Of a stretch of 64,000 bases of DNA, positions 46,251 through 54,942 are shown in pieces. The first letter of the stretch is position 1. Each line of letters begins with the position of its first letter. The translations under genes and the position numbers were made by a program. Source of the stretch: an uncultured Ilumatobacter sp. Lineage in GTDB: Bacteria; Actinomycetota; Acidimicrobiia; Acidimicrobiales; Ilumatobacteraceae. The stretch spans positions 30,917-94,916 of the forward strand of contig CALCXK010000103.1 in the NCBI GenBank assembly GCA_937905835.1. Direction: 5' to 3'. The notes beneath the pieces were generated by a model. It saw only the letters and a program-made list of their open reading frames with translations. It had not been told where the DNA came from and made no database searches.

Positions 46251-47039
46251 GTGCGATTGGGTGAGGCGACATGGAACGAGGTGCAGACACTCGTCGACAA
46301 CCCCGTATTCGACGACGGCACCCGCACCCCGATCATTTTGGTTCCCGTCGGCTCGACAGAACAGCACGGTCCGCACCTCCCAATGTCGACCGACACCTTG
46401 ATCGCCGAAGAAATCGTCCAGCGGGCCACGCACCTGACCAACGGACTGATGGTCGGGCCGTCGCTCACCGTCACCGCATCTGGCGAGCACGCCGGCTTCC
46501 CCGGCACGTTGTCAATCGGCACCGAGGTGATGACGCAGGTCGTTCTCGAACTCGGCCGCAGCGCCGATTGGGCTGCTGGCGTCGTGTTCGTCAACGGGCA
46601 CGGCGGCAACTCGGCAGCGGTCGAGACGGCGACTCGCACCCTTCGATCAGAAGGTCGCCACGTTCTCTCATGGTGGCCAAAGTGGCCGAAGCGTGCCGAT
46701 GGCGGGCCGCAGGATCTGCATGCCGGGCGGATTGAAACGTCGCTCATGCTGGCGATCGATCCTGGCCTGGTCCGGCTCGAACTCGCAGCCCCCGGCGTCG
46801 ATGCCGACATCGACAGGTTGCGGATGTACGGCGTCCAGGCGGTCAGCCCGTCCGGGGTGCTCGGCGATCCAGCCGGAGCGTCGGGAACCGAGGGCGACCA
46901 GTTCATCGTCAGCTTTGTGAACGACCTCGTCCATGCCATCGAGGCCTGGCGGCCAATCGACCTCACGCCGATCGGCAACGTCCGCATCCAAGTCGCCGCC
47001 GCCCGCCTCGGATCGACAGACCCCGAACACTCAAACTGA
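46251..47039 (+). CDS. mftE: Mycofactocin creatininase-family peptidase MftE
   Basis: A 262-residue creatininase-fold metalloprotein. Metal-binding residues are visible in VPVGSTEQHGPHLPMSTD (E37, H39, D48) and in FVNGHGGN and DLHAGRIETS. MftE cleaves the modified MftA peptide during mycofactocin synthesis. The assignment rests on the MftE-like N-terminus (MRLGEATWNEV) and on the MftF gene that begins 1 bp after its stop. mftA, mftB, mftC and mftD are not in this window. The GTG start has no good ribosome site or -10 box. Confidence 0.82.
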   Translation: MRLGEATWNEVQTLVDNPVFDDGTRTPIILVPVGSTEQHGPHLPMSTDTLIAEEIVQRATHLTNGLMVGPSLTVTASGEHAGFPGTLSIGTEVMTQVVLELGRSADWAAGVVFVNGHGGNSAAVETATRTLRSEGRHVLSWWPKWPKRADGGPQDLHAGRIETSLMLAIDPGLVRLELAAPGVDADIDRLRMYGVQAVSPSGVLGDPAGASGTEGDQFIVSFVNDLVHAIEAWRPIDLTPIGNVRIQVAAARLGSTDPEHSN

Positions 47040-47040
47040 G

Positions 47041-48333
47041 ATGCGCTTTGCCATCGACGGCACCTGGAAGCGCACCGGTGCCGTCGTCGTCGCTGGGTCT
47101 CCGCTCAAGATCTTCCGTCTGACCGCACCCGGCGCACGGATCGCCGAGCAGATTGAGCAGGGCGCTGATGTCGCCTCGTCGACGTTGACCGATCGGCTTC
47201 TCGATGCTGGCGCGATCCATCCCGAGTACCGCCCCGATGCAACGAGCGTGTTCACCGTCGACGATGTCACGGTCATCACACCGCAACTTGGTGGCGTCGC
47301 GTCGACCGACGGGCGAATGGTCGTCGACGACGGCTCCCGCCCGCCGATCGACGGGGCGGCGATTCGACTGGACAGCAACGGTGGTCCTGCTGCTGCCCGC
47401 AACGCCGGACGCCCGCTCGCGACCACGGCGCTGGTGGCATTCGTCGACGCCGACGTGGATCTGCTGGCTGACGTCGGTATCGGATGTTGGCTGACGCAGC
47501 TCTTGCCACACTTCGACGACCCAAGCGTCGCACTGGTTGCCCCGCGCGTCGCAGGCGAACCCGGCTCGCAGCTCGACCTCGGCATCGAACCCGGCCGCGT
47601 TCGGGCCGGCACGCGTATCGGCTATGTCCCCGCCGCAGCGATCGTGGTACGGGCCGATGCGCTCGATGAAGTCGGTGGCTTTGATCCGGCGTTGCGCTTC
47701 GGCGAAGACGTCGACTTGGTTTGGCGGCTGGATCAGGCAGGGTGGCGCTGCCGCTACGAGCCAGCGTCAACGGTCTGGCACGAGCCGCGTTCGAACTGGC
47801 CCGACCGGCTGCGCCAACACGCCGGCTACGGCTCGGCCGCTGCACCACTCGCACTCCGCCACCCTGACGCACTCGCTCCGATGCACACGAACCAATGGGC
47901 CGTCGGCTCGTGGCTGAGTGCGCTGGGCGGGCACCCGGTCGTTGCCGCCGTCACGGTTGCTGCGAGCGTCGCGTCGCTTGTCCACAAGCTGCCCGGTGTC
48001 TCCACGGCATGGTCGATCCGAATGGCACTCAACAGCCACGTTCAAGGGCTCCGAAACCTCGGTGTTGCGCTTCGACGTGTGTGGTGGCCGCCGCTCGCGA
48101 TCCTTGCGCTCTTTTCGAAGCGGATGCGGCTCGTCGCATTTGGTGCACTTGCGCTGGACGTCCGGGCGACGCCGACCGATGTCGCCTACGGGTGGGGAGT
48201 GTGGTCAGGAATGGTCCGATACCGCACGTGGCGTCCCGTGATGCCAACGTTCGTGTCGTGGCCCGGCGGTCGGCTCCGCGGTGCGACCGAGCGAGCGATC
48301 ACAGCGTCGTCTCAGTCACCGCACAGCCGATGA
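47041..48333 (+). CDS. mftF: Mycofactocin glycosyltransferase MftF
   Basis: A 430-residue family 2 type glycosyltransferase that adds glucose units to premycofactocin. Visible GT-A features are MVVDDGSRPP, GGPAAARNAG, the metal-binding VAFVDADVD, and ALVAPRVAG, with GGFDPALRFGEDVDLVWRL and SVWHEPR-like text (STVWHEPRSNW) later. A C-terminal hydrophobic region follows. The segment between the first strand (VTVITPQLGG) and VVDDGS is about 10 residues shorter than I expect from MftF, and the usual PVRDR motif is missing. It starts 1 bp after mftE, so translation is coupled. Confidence 0.82.
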   Translation: MRFAIDGTWKRTGAVVVAGSPLKIFRLTAPGARIAEQIEQGADVASSTLTDRLLDAGAIHPEYRPDATSVFTVDDVTVITPQLGGVASTDGRMVVDDGSRPPIDGAAIRLDSNGGPAAARNAGRPLATTALVAFVDADVDLLADVGIGCWLTQLLPHFDDPSVALVAPRVAGEPGSQLDLGIEPGRVRAGTRIGYVPAAAIVVRADALDEVGGFDPALRFGEDVDLVWRLDQAGWRCRYEPASTVWHEPRSNWPDRLRQHAGYGSAAAPLALRHPDALAPMHTNQWAVGSWLSALGGHPVVAAVTVAASVASLVHKLPGVSTAWSIRMALNSHVQGLRNLGVALRRVWWPPLAILALFSKRMRLVAFGALALDVRATPTDVAYGWGVWSGMVRYRTWRPVMPTFVSWPGGRLRGATERAITASSQSPHSR

Positions 48334-48435
48334 AACCGAGCATGCCGAACGCCGCGCATCCAGACGAGAAGGAATGCTGCGGTCTGAACGACGACAACGA
48401 ACCCGGAGTGGGCACGGATTGCCGAGTTGAGCGAT

Positions 48436-48441
48436 TACCGT
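48436..48441 (+). promoter_or_regulatory. -10 hexamer of the racemase-like gene
   Basis: TACCGT lies 7 nt before GTG 48449, suggesting a separate leaderless transcript from mftEF. Confidence 0.45.
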
Positions 48442-48448
48442 TCGTGCC

Positions 48449-49381
48449 GTGACGGTACGGCTGACGATTCGCACGGCGATCTGGCGGTCGCAGGTCGCCC
48501 GTATCGCCAACGCTGTCGACGGCCTCGTACCCGTCATCAAGGGAAACGGCTACGGCTTCGGTCGAAACTGGCTGGCGAGCACCGCCGCCGAGTTCTGCGA
48601 CACCGTGGCCGTCGGCACCATCCACGAACTCGACGGCCTCCCCGACGAGCTGACCCCCGTCGTCCTCACGCCGACCCTCACTGCGCCGACGAGCACTCAC
48701 CCCATCCTCACGGTCGGAACCGATGAACACCTCGCGGCACTCGCCGGTTGGGATGGGCGCGTTCTCGTCAAGCTGGCGAGCCCGATGCGACGCTTCGGCC
48801 GCGACACCACGTTCATCGATCGTGCCCTTGCTTCCGGGTTGGAGGTCGTCGGCGTGAGCGTCCACCCCCAGCTGGCCGGCACTCGTGCCGAACATGGCGC
48901 GATCATCACCAAGTTACTGCCGGCTATCGACCCGGCAATCCCTGTGTGGACCAGCCACCTCGACCTCGACACCTACGCACAACTACCCGCGACCCATTCG
49001 TACCGGCTGCGACTGGGAACGATGCTGTGGCACGGCGACAAGCAGGCTCTACACCTCACTGCCGACGTGATCGACGTCAACTCCGTCAAGGCTGGCGATA
49101 GGGCCGGCTACCGAATGGGTACCGTCGGCGGCAACGGGCACCTCGTGATGATTGGTGCGGGTACGGCGAACGGCGTCACCGCCATCGCCCAGGACGAGCA
49201 CGGCAGCCTCATCAGCCCCTTTCATTTCAAACGCACCCGCCTCGCGCTCCATGAGGCACCGCACATGCACACCTCGATGGCGTTCGCCTCCGACGGCTCA
49301 CCAACTCCGGCCATCGGCGATCGCGTCGATCTCCAGCGGCCGATGCACATGACCGCTGTCGACGAGTACGAGTGGCTCTGA
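48449..49381 (+). CDS. Alanine racemase-like PLP protein
   Basis: A 310-residue protein related to alanine racemase. The PLP lysine is in VIKGNGYGFG near residue 30, equivalent to the racemase VKANAYGHG. RLRLGTMLWHG matches the later racemase barrel block, and GYRMGTVGGNGHL may correspond to the region with the second catalytic Tyr. It is shorter than alanine racemases (about 370), with a reduced C-terminal domain, so the substrate may not be alanine. It lies 115 bp after mftF and overlaps the next gene by 10 bp. A cell-wall role is possible because such genes often accompany peptidoglycan modifiers. Confidence 0.7.
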   Translation: MTVRLTIRTAIWRSQVARIANAVDGLVPVIKGNGYGFGRNWLASTAAEFCDTVAVGTIHELDGLPDELTPVVLTPTLTAPTSTHPILTVGTDEHLAALAGWDGRVLVKLASPMRRFGRDTTFIDRALASGLEVVGVSVHPQLAGTRAEHGAIITKLLPAIDPAIPVWTSHLDLDTYAQLPATHSYRLRLGTMLWHGDKQALHLTADVIDVNSVKAGDRAGYRMGTVGGNGHLVMIGAGTANGVTAIAQDEHGSLISPFHFKRTRLALHEAPHMHTSMAFASDGSPTPAIGDRVDLQRPMHMTAVDEYEWL

Positions 49382-50472
49382 ACACCAGCACGCGCACCTC
49401 GACCGCGGCAGGCTCGTTACGGCGCCTGCCCGGACCTGATGTCATCAGAGCGATCGCGCTCATCGGCGTGGTGGTGATGAACTACCACGGCTACCTCATC
49501 TTCAGGGGTGGCGAGCGAAACGGCGGCTGGGCGAGCGATCTGTTCGACCCGTGGACCGGGCCGCTGGCATCGCGCTTCGCCGCGACGTTCGTGCTCGTTG
49601 CGGGTGTTGGAGTCACGTTGCTCACGCGTCAGGCAGTGCGCAAAGGCCAAAACCAGATCACCGAAATGCGCTGGAGGTTGGCCCGACGCGGCGCGTTGCT
49701 CTACGCCGGCGGGCTGTTCCTCGACACCATCTGGGCCGGCACGATCATTCCGTTCTACGGCGCGATGTTCACGCTCGCCGCACTGATGTTCACGCTCCGC
49801 AGCAAGTGGATTGCGCTCGTCGGAGCAATCGCTGTCGCCGCCGGCGCGCTGCTCAAGGTCTGGCAGTTCCAACAGTTAGAAGCGGGCGAGAGCACGCGTT
49901 GGCTTTTCCTTCCTGACGAAGGTGCGCCAGAGAGCTTCCTGCTCAACGTGTTCGTCAACGGGACGCATCCGCTGCTCCCCTGGCTCGGATTCTTCTGCGT
50001 CGGCATATTGCTGGGTCGGGTGCTCGACACAAGCTGGTGGCGCTTGACCGCACTCGGTGCCGGGACGATGCTTTTCACCGGCGCTTCGATCGCGTCAGGC
50101 CTCGCTTCGACCGACTTTCAACAGACCCTGCTCTCCACTCATCCGGGCAGCCGAGGCCCCGTCTACGTCGCCAGCGCACTTGGTACCGCACTCCTTGCAT
50201 TCGCGACGATCGACATGATCGCCAATCGATACGCCGACCAGACCGACCCACTCCGGCGTGCGGGACAGATGACGCTCACGCTCTACCTGGCGCACATTTT
50301 CGTGTTCAACCTCTTCGTCGACTGGGTCGACCTGGTCGAGCCCGGCGCGTTCACGACGTCACTGCTCTTCTCACTCGGCTTCTCTCTCGCGGCGATCGCT
50401 GCAGCGAACATGTGGCATCGCCGATTCGGACGTGGCCCGGCCGAGCGCATCTATCGCGCAATTGGCGGTTAG
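49372..50472 (+). CDS. DUF418/DUF1624-type membrane protein
   Basis: A 366-residue integral membrane protein with about ten hydrophobic segments. The opening GPDVIRAIALIGVVVMNYHGYLIF and the closing block RRAGQMTLTLYLAHIFVFNLF are typical of DUF1624/DUF418 proteins, which are distant acyltransferase-3 relatives. It may transfer an acyl or other group at the membrane, but no activity is proven for the family that I know of. Its GTG start overlaps the racemase-like gene by 10 bp, so the two are translationally linked. Confidence 0.75.
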   Translation: MALNTSTRTSTAAGSLRRLPGPDVIRAIALIGVVVMNYHGYLIFRGGERNGGWASDLFDPWTGPLASRFAATFVLVAGVGVTLLTRQAVRKGQNQITEMRWRLARRGALLYAGGLFLDTIWAGTIIPFYGAMFTLAALMFTLRSKWIALVGAIAVAAGALLKVWQFQQLEAGESTRWLFLPDEGAPESFLLNVFVNGTHPLLPWLGFFCVGILLGRVLDTSWWRLTALGAGTMLFTGASIASGLASTDFQQTLLSTHPGSRGPVYVASALGTALLAFATIDMIANRYADQTDPLRRAGQMTLTLYLAHIFVFNLFVDWVDLVEPGAFTTSLLFSLGFSLAAIAAANMWHRRFGRGPAERIYRAIGG

Positions 50473-50503
50473 CCAGCCGGCGCTGACAGCTCGGCACGAA
50501 GAA

Positions 50504-51481
50504 TCAGTGCACGCCACGCGCAGCACGACGAACACCACGCCAGCCGACGGCACCTGCACCGATCAGCGGTCCCGAGTCGGCGAGCCGGGACGGGATAATG
50601 CGGGCTCCTCGGCTGTAGGTGAGCTGGACGTTCTCGTCGAGCGCGACCTGGGCCGATTGGAAGAAAGTGGCCGCGAAGCCCAGCGCAACAGCGCCACCGA
50701 CGACCACCAACTGAAGGTCGAGTGAGTTGCAGATCGACGCCGCAGCCCGACCCACGAACGTTCCCGTGCGCTGCATAATCTCGTAGGTCGGTTCACTCGG
50801 TGGGCGGCCGGTGATCTGCTCGATGGCTAAGCCAGATGCTTCGGCCTCGAGGCAGCCTTGAGCACCGCAACCGCACCGACGACCAAGTGGCTCGACGATG
50901 ATGTGGCCGATGTGGCCGGCATTGCCGGACTCTCCATCGAGAAGTTCGCCGTCAAGCACGATGCCGCCGCCGATGCCGGTCGACACCGTCATCGCACAAA
51001 AGTCGGGCTGTCCCTGCGCCGCACCCAACCAGCCTTCGGCCAACGCCAATGCCTTGGCATCAAGATCGCCGAACACCCGCAGCCCCGTGAGCTCTTGGAG
51101 TCGGGCTCGGAGCGGAAACTCACGCCACTCGGGGATGTTCACCGGCGAGATGGTCTCAAGCTGGTGGGTGACCGGTCCGGCGGCGCCGACACCGACCGCA
51201 CGAATTCGTGCACCCTGACCGATGGCTTGCTGCTGCATTTCGGTGACGAGTGTCGCGAAAGAGGTGTAGTGCGACTCCGGGCCGACGTCTCGTTCTACTT
51301 CGACGCGCGCCCGCGCAATGAGCTCACCGCGTGCGGTAACGAGGCCAGCAGCAAACTTCGTGCCACCGATATCGACCGCCAGGATGACGTCGATCAACAG
51401 CGGAGGGTGAACCTCAGGTGGGTCTTCGGCATCGACGGCCAGGGGTTCGAGCGATCCGTCCGCCTGATCGGGGTCAACCAT
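50504..51481 (-). CDS. ROK family sugar kinase
   Basis: A 325-residue ROK kinase, most likely a glucokinase. The ATP loop is DIGGTKFAAG, the ROK signature and zinc site lie in GHIGHIIVEPLGRRCGCGAQGCLE, and VVVGGAVALG matches the adenosine region. It phosphorylates glucose or a related sugar and fits the glycosidases in the window. About 30 residues before the ATP loop are not conserved; TTG 51397 is an alternative start, but the ATG at 51481 has TACTGT 9 nt upstream. It is convergent to the DUF418-type gene. Confidence 0.88.
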   Translation of the reverse strand: MVDPDQADGSLEPLAVDAEDPPEVHPPLLIDVILAVDIGGTKFAAGLVTARGELIARARVEVERDVGPESHYTSFATLVTEMQQQAIGQGARIRAVGVGAAGPVTHQLETISPVNIPEWREFPLRARLQELTGLRVFGDLDAKALALAEGWLGAAQGQPDFCAMTVSTGIGGGIVLDGELLDGESGNAGHIGHIIVEPLGRRCGCGAQGCLEAEASGLAIEQITGRPPSEPTYEIMQRTGTFVGRAAASICNSLDLQLVVVGGAVALGFAATFFQSAQVALDENVQLTYSRGARIIPSRLADSGPLIGAGAVGWRGVRRAARGVH

Positions 51482-51611
51482 GCAGCTCTGACAGTAGCTG
51501 GCAGCCGTGGCGACCGGCTGGGCGAGCGACAGCCCCCGACAGCAACAACGAAGTCGGCTCCGAAGGGGCCATCACCCCAGCCGGCCAACTTTCTGTGCTT
51601 CTGCCACTCGC

Positions 51612-52601
51612 TCAGCTGGTGATGCGGCGTGCGTCTTCGACGAGATTGATCTCGTAGAGCACTTCGTTCAGCGCATCAGCCGCACTCATCGCCGAGAAGC
51701 GCTGCGGGTTCCCAGGTGTACAGCACGATGCCACGGGCGCCAACACGGTCCAGGGCCGAGGATGACAGAACTGGACGACGCTGTACCGCTCACCGGTGAA
51801 GTCGGGGGCCGCGACGACCCGATGCCAGCCAATCGGGATGGCACCGTTGGTCAACCGTTCAAGCATGATGCCAGTGTTGATGATGACTCCATTATCGGGG
51901 GCGACTGCGTCGACCCATTGTTCGTCAACCTTCACTTGGAGCCCTGGTGCGGTTGCCCGTGGCAGCGCGGTGATCAGATTGATATCGCCATGCTCCGCTG
52001 CCCACACATAGCTCGGGGCACCGTCGTCAGCAGCCGGGGTATCTCCCATTGACGGGTAACGGATTGCTCGCGTCAGAGTTGGTCCGTCCTTGACCATGCC
52101 ATCAAAAAACGTCTCATGGCAGCCGATGCCCTCGGCGATGACGTGCAAGAACCGACGCTGAAGGTCAGCGATCGAATCGTGAAATCGGTACAGCACATCG
52201 GTGATGCCAGGCACCACGGCCTCGGGCAACACCTGATCGGGATATGAGTGCGGGAAGCTCCGCTTCAGCGGGTGGCCGGGGTCGATCTCTCGGGCCCAGT
52301 TCAGCATCTCCTTCCAGTCCGGCGTATCGCTCGATGCAGCGGTCTCGACGAGGAGGCCCGTGTAACCGGTCTGGCCGCTCGCCCCAGCAACGGTGCTCTG
52401 CTGTTTCTCTTCTGGAGATTTCTCAAAGAACTCGCGCAGCATGCCGTAGGCCGTATCGAGCAGGTCTTCGCTGAGATCGTGACTGGTATAGACGAAGCCG
52501 GTGGTGAGGCTGCGGGTGACCCCGTCGACAACAGCTCGCCGCTGTTTGGAGCTGCCCCGCTCGAAGGCGAGGAGGTCGACGTCGAGAATCTGAGCACTCA
52601 T
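51612..52601 (-). CDS. Isopenicillin-N-synthase-like 2-oxoglutarate/Fe(II) oxygenase
   Basis: A 329-residue oxygenase of the IPNS/flavonol type. The iron triad is H204-x-D206 in AAEHGDINLITALP and H260 in GWHRVV, and the 2-oxoglutarate contact is R272-x-S274 in ERYSVVQF. The N-terminal domain (ILDVDLLAF; GFVYTSHDLSEDLL; FFEKSPEEKQQ) matches the DIOX_N module. Substrate unknown; small amino acids or natural products are common in this family. TAGTAT lies 7 nt before the ATG at 52601. Confidence 0.87.
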   Translation of the reverse strand: MSAQILDVDLLAFERGSSKQRRAVVDGVTRSLTTGFVYTSHDLSEDLLDTAYGMLREFFEKSPEEKQQSTVAGASGQTGYTGLLVETAASSDTPDWKEMLNWAREIDPGHPLKRSFPHSYPDQVLPEAVVPGITDVLYRFHDSIADLQRRFLHVIAEGIGCHETFFDGMVKDGPTLTRAIRYPSMGDTPAADDGAPSYVWAAEHGDINLITALPRATAPGLQVKVDEQWVDAVAPDNGVIINTGIMLERLTNGAIPIGWHRVVAAPDFTGERYSVVQFCHPRPWTVLAPVASCCTPGNPQRFSAMSAADALNEVLYEINLVEDARRITS

Positions 52602-52608
52602 GAAGGGA

Positions 52609-52614
52609 ATACTA
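52609..52614 (-). promoter_or_regulatory. -10 hexamer of the oxygenase gene
   Basis: On the minus strand TAGTAT ends 7 nt before ATG 52601. Confidence 0.5.
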
Positions 52615-52710
52615 CTGCGCTTCTCATGTGCCACGATTTGGCGATGACGACTTCTGAAGCACCAGCAGCGCCCACATCGCACCTGATGAGCGGCACACAA
52701 ACCACTGCCC

Positions 52711-52729
52711 GACCTCGGTGTGACAAGCC
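52711..52729 (+). repeat. 19-nt intergenic sequence shared with 30557-30575
   Basis: gacctcggtgtgacaagcc lies 23 nt before the SDR start codon, and the identical sequence occurs past the uup stop at 30557. Confidence 0.5.
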
Positions 52730-52752
52730 AACGCATGACAAGCTCCAACGTC

Positions 52753-53532
52753 ATGAGTGATGAGACATCTGGACCGGCCGACCTCTTCGACATGACAGGG
52801 CGCGTTGCCGTCGTCACCGGCGGATCGCGGGGGCTCGGCAAAGAGATGGTGATGGCGTTCGCCGAGCGCGGCGCTGACGTCGTGATCGCGAGCCGCAAGC
52901 TCGAAAGCTGCGAGCAACTGGCGAAGGAAGTCGAGCGGACGACCGGCCGCAACGCTCTGGCGGTCGCGTATCACGCCGGCAACTGGGACGACAGCAATCG
53001 CCTAGCTGAGGTTGCCTACGAGCAGTTCGGCAAGGTCGATGTCCTCGTCAACAACGCTGGCATGTCGCCGCTCTACAAGTCGATCGACACCGTCACCGAA
53101 GAGCTCTACGACAAAGTGCTCGACGTCAACCTCAAGGGACCGTTCCGGCTCTCGGCACTCATCGGCACGCGCATGGCCGCCGCCGACGCGGGTGGGTCGA
53201 TCATCTTCGTCTCGTCGATCGCGTCGCAACGCCCGAGCCCGAACGAATTGGTGTACGGCGCAGCGAAGGCCGGGGTCAACAACCTGACCTATGGGCTGTC
53301 ACGCACGCTTGGCCCGAAGGTCCGTGTGAACTGCATCGTGCCCGGGCCATTCCTGACCGACATCTCCAAAGCCTGGGACCTCGACGCCTTCAACGAGCGC
53401 GCAGCGCAGGCGTACTCGTTGGAGCGCGGTGGGAAACCGAGCGAAATCGTCGGCGCCGCCTTATATCTCGCAAGTGACGCGTCGAGCTACACGACAGGGG
53501 CCCTTATTGACATCAACGGCGGACCGCGTTGA
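52753..53532 (+). CDS. Short-chain dehydrogenase/reductase
   Basis: A 259-residue classical SDR. The cofactor loop is TGGSRGLG (22-29), the NNAG motif is present, and the catalytic residues are S154/S155 region in FVSSIAS with Y168 and K172 in VYGAAK. It likely oxidises or reduces an alcohol or ketone with NAD(P). ATG 52753 was chosen from three in-frame ATGs because the conserved domain starts soon after it. The downstream amidohydrolase starts on an overlapping TTGA, so the two genes form an operon. Confidence 0.88.
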   Translation: MSDETSGPADLFDMTGRVAVVTGGSRGLGKEMVMAFAERGADVVIASRKLESCEQLAKEVERTTGRNALAVAYHAGNWDDSNRLAEVAYEQFGKVDVLVNNAGMSPLYKSIDTVTEELYDKVLDVNLKGPFRLSALIGTRMAAADAGGSIIFVSSIASQRPSPNELVYGAAKAGVNNLTYGLSRTLGPKVRVNCIVPGPFLTDISKAWDLDAFNERAAQAYSLERGGKPSEIVGAALYLASDASSYTTGALIDINGGPR

Positions 53533-54848
53533 ACGCTGCAGGTTCGCTCGTCATCCGCAATTGCGATGTGCTCATCGACGGTGCGATCGTCAGCGGTCAG
53601 GACATCTCTGTCGTCGATGGTGTGATCACGTCCATCGGGCCGACCTCTACAGAGTCGTTAGCGGGGGGCCTCGATGGCAGCGGGCTCGTAGCGATGCCTG
53701 GGTTCATCAACTCACACACCCATGCCGCAATGGCGCTGCTGCGTGGGGCAGTCGAAGACGTACCGGTGACGTCGTGGTTCAACAATCACATTTGGCCAAT
53801 CGAGGTCAACGTCACCGCTGACGACGTCCAACTCGGCACCGAGCTGGCCTGCGCCGAGATGATCCAGGCCGGTGTCACCAGCTTCGCCGATCACTACTTC
53901 CACGCCGACCGCGCTGCTGCAGCGGTCATCGGCTCGGGGCTTCGAGCGAACCTCGGCATGACGTTTTTCTCAAGCCAGGGGCCCGCCGGACTGGAAACTT
54001 CAACATCATTCGCAGCCGAGTGGAACGGCACTTCCGGTGGCCGGATCACCACGTCGCTGGCGCCGCACGCCACATACACCTGTGACGATGCCGACCTGGC
54101 TGCCGCCGCTGACGCTGCCCGCTCACTGGGCGTTCGCGTCCACCTCCATGCCGCCGAAACCATCGAGCAGACCGAGTCGAGCGTCGCGGTGCGCGGCATC
54201 ACACCAATGCAGGTGCTCGCCGACACCGGTGTCCTCGATGCCGGCGCGCTGATCGCGCACGGCTGCGGCATCGTGCCCGACGACATTGCACTGCTCACGC
54301 CGTTCGCCGATCGCATCGGCGTGGCGCACTGCCCGAAGACCTACATGAAGCTCGCCACAAACCCGCTCACACCAATCGACGAGTTGCGATTGGCAGGCAT
54401 CGCCGTCGGCCTCGGCACCGATGGTCCGGCATCGTGCAACAGCATCGACCTGTTCGAGAACATGCGGCTCACGGCACTCGCTCAGAAGTTCACGCATCGC
54501 GATGCCACTCGACTCGACGTCGGTCAGGCGCTGGCGATGGCCGGGCCTGAATCGGCGCGTGCGATCGGAAGTTCAGCTGGCCGGCTCGCCGTCGGCGCAC
54601 CCGCCGACATCATCCTTGTCGACCTCACCGGCCTCCATTGTCAGCCGCTCCACGATCCGCTCGCCGCGCTCGTCTACTCCGCGCGAGCGAGCGACGTCCG
54701 GACCACCATCGTCGACGGAATCCCCCTGATGGTCGACCGCGAGCTCCTCACGATTGACGCCACCGAGTTGAGCGGGCGAGTCGCCGCCAGAGCCCCTCAA
54801 CTCCTCGAACACGACCCGACACAGTCGATCCAGACCTACGCCCCCTGA
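53529..54848 (+). CDS. Amidohydrolase of the MTA/SAH deaminase family
   Basis: A 439-residue TIM-barrel amidohydrolase, cytosine-deaminase-like branch. Metal ligands are H63 and H65 in PGFINSHTH, H207 in VHLHAAET (with E210 as proton carrier) and D298 in GLGTDGP; AHCPKTYMKLA follows the usual pattern. Likely substrates are 5-methylthioadenosine, S-adenosylhomocysteine or a related aminated base. The start is read as TTG overlapping the SDR stop (TTGA), which signals coupling. Confidence 0.85.
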   Translation: MNAAGSLVIRNCDVLIDGAIVSGQDISVVDGVITSIGPTSTESLAGGLDGSGLVAMPGFINSHTHAAMALLRGAVEDVPVTSWFNNHIWPIEVNVTADDVQLGTELACAEMIQAGVTSFADHYFHADRAAAAVIGSGLRANLGMTFFSSQGPAGLETSTSFAAEWNGTSGGRITTSLAPHATYTCDDADLAAAADAARSLGVRVHLHAAETIEQTESSVAVRGITPMQVLADTGVLDAGALIAHGCGIVPDDIALLTPFADRIGVAHCPKTYMKLATNPLTPIDELRLAGIAVGLGTDGPASCNSIDLFENMRLTALAQKFTHRDATRLDVGQALAMAGPESARAIGSSAGRLAVGAPADIILVDLTGLHCQPLHDPLAALVYSARASDVRTTIVDGIPLMVDRELLTIDATELSGRVAARAPQLLEHDPTQSIQTYAP

Positions 54849-54886
54849 CCCCCTCCTGATTTCCGGAAGCCCCATCCCAGCAGCAA

Positions 54887-54917
54887 TGTCCACTTCCCCT
54901 CGGGTCAGAAGTGGACA
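54887..54917. repeat. 31-nt intergenic palindrome, copy in plus orientation
   Basis: tgtccacttc and gaagtggaca form a perfect 10-bp stem around an 11-nt loop (ccctcgggtca). The whole 31-nt unit is the exact reverse complement of 56693-56723. It separates the amidohydrolase from the aminotransferase gene. Confidence 0.85.
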
Positions 54918-54942
54918 TCGCGCCAGCTGGCAGAATGACGCA

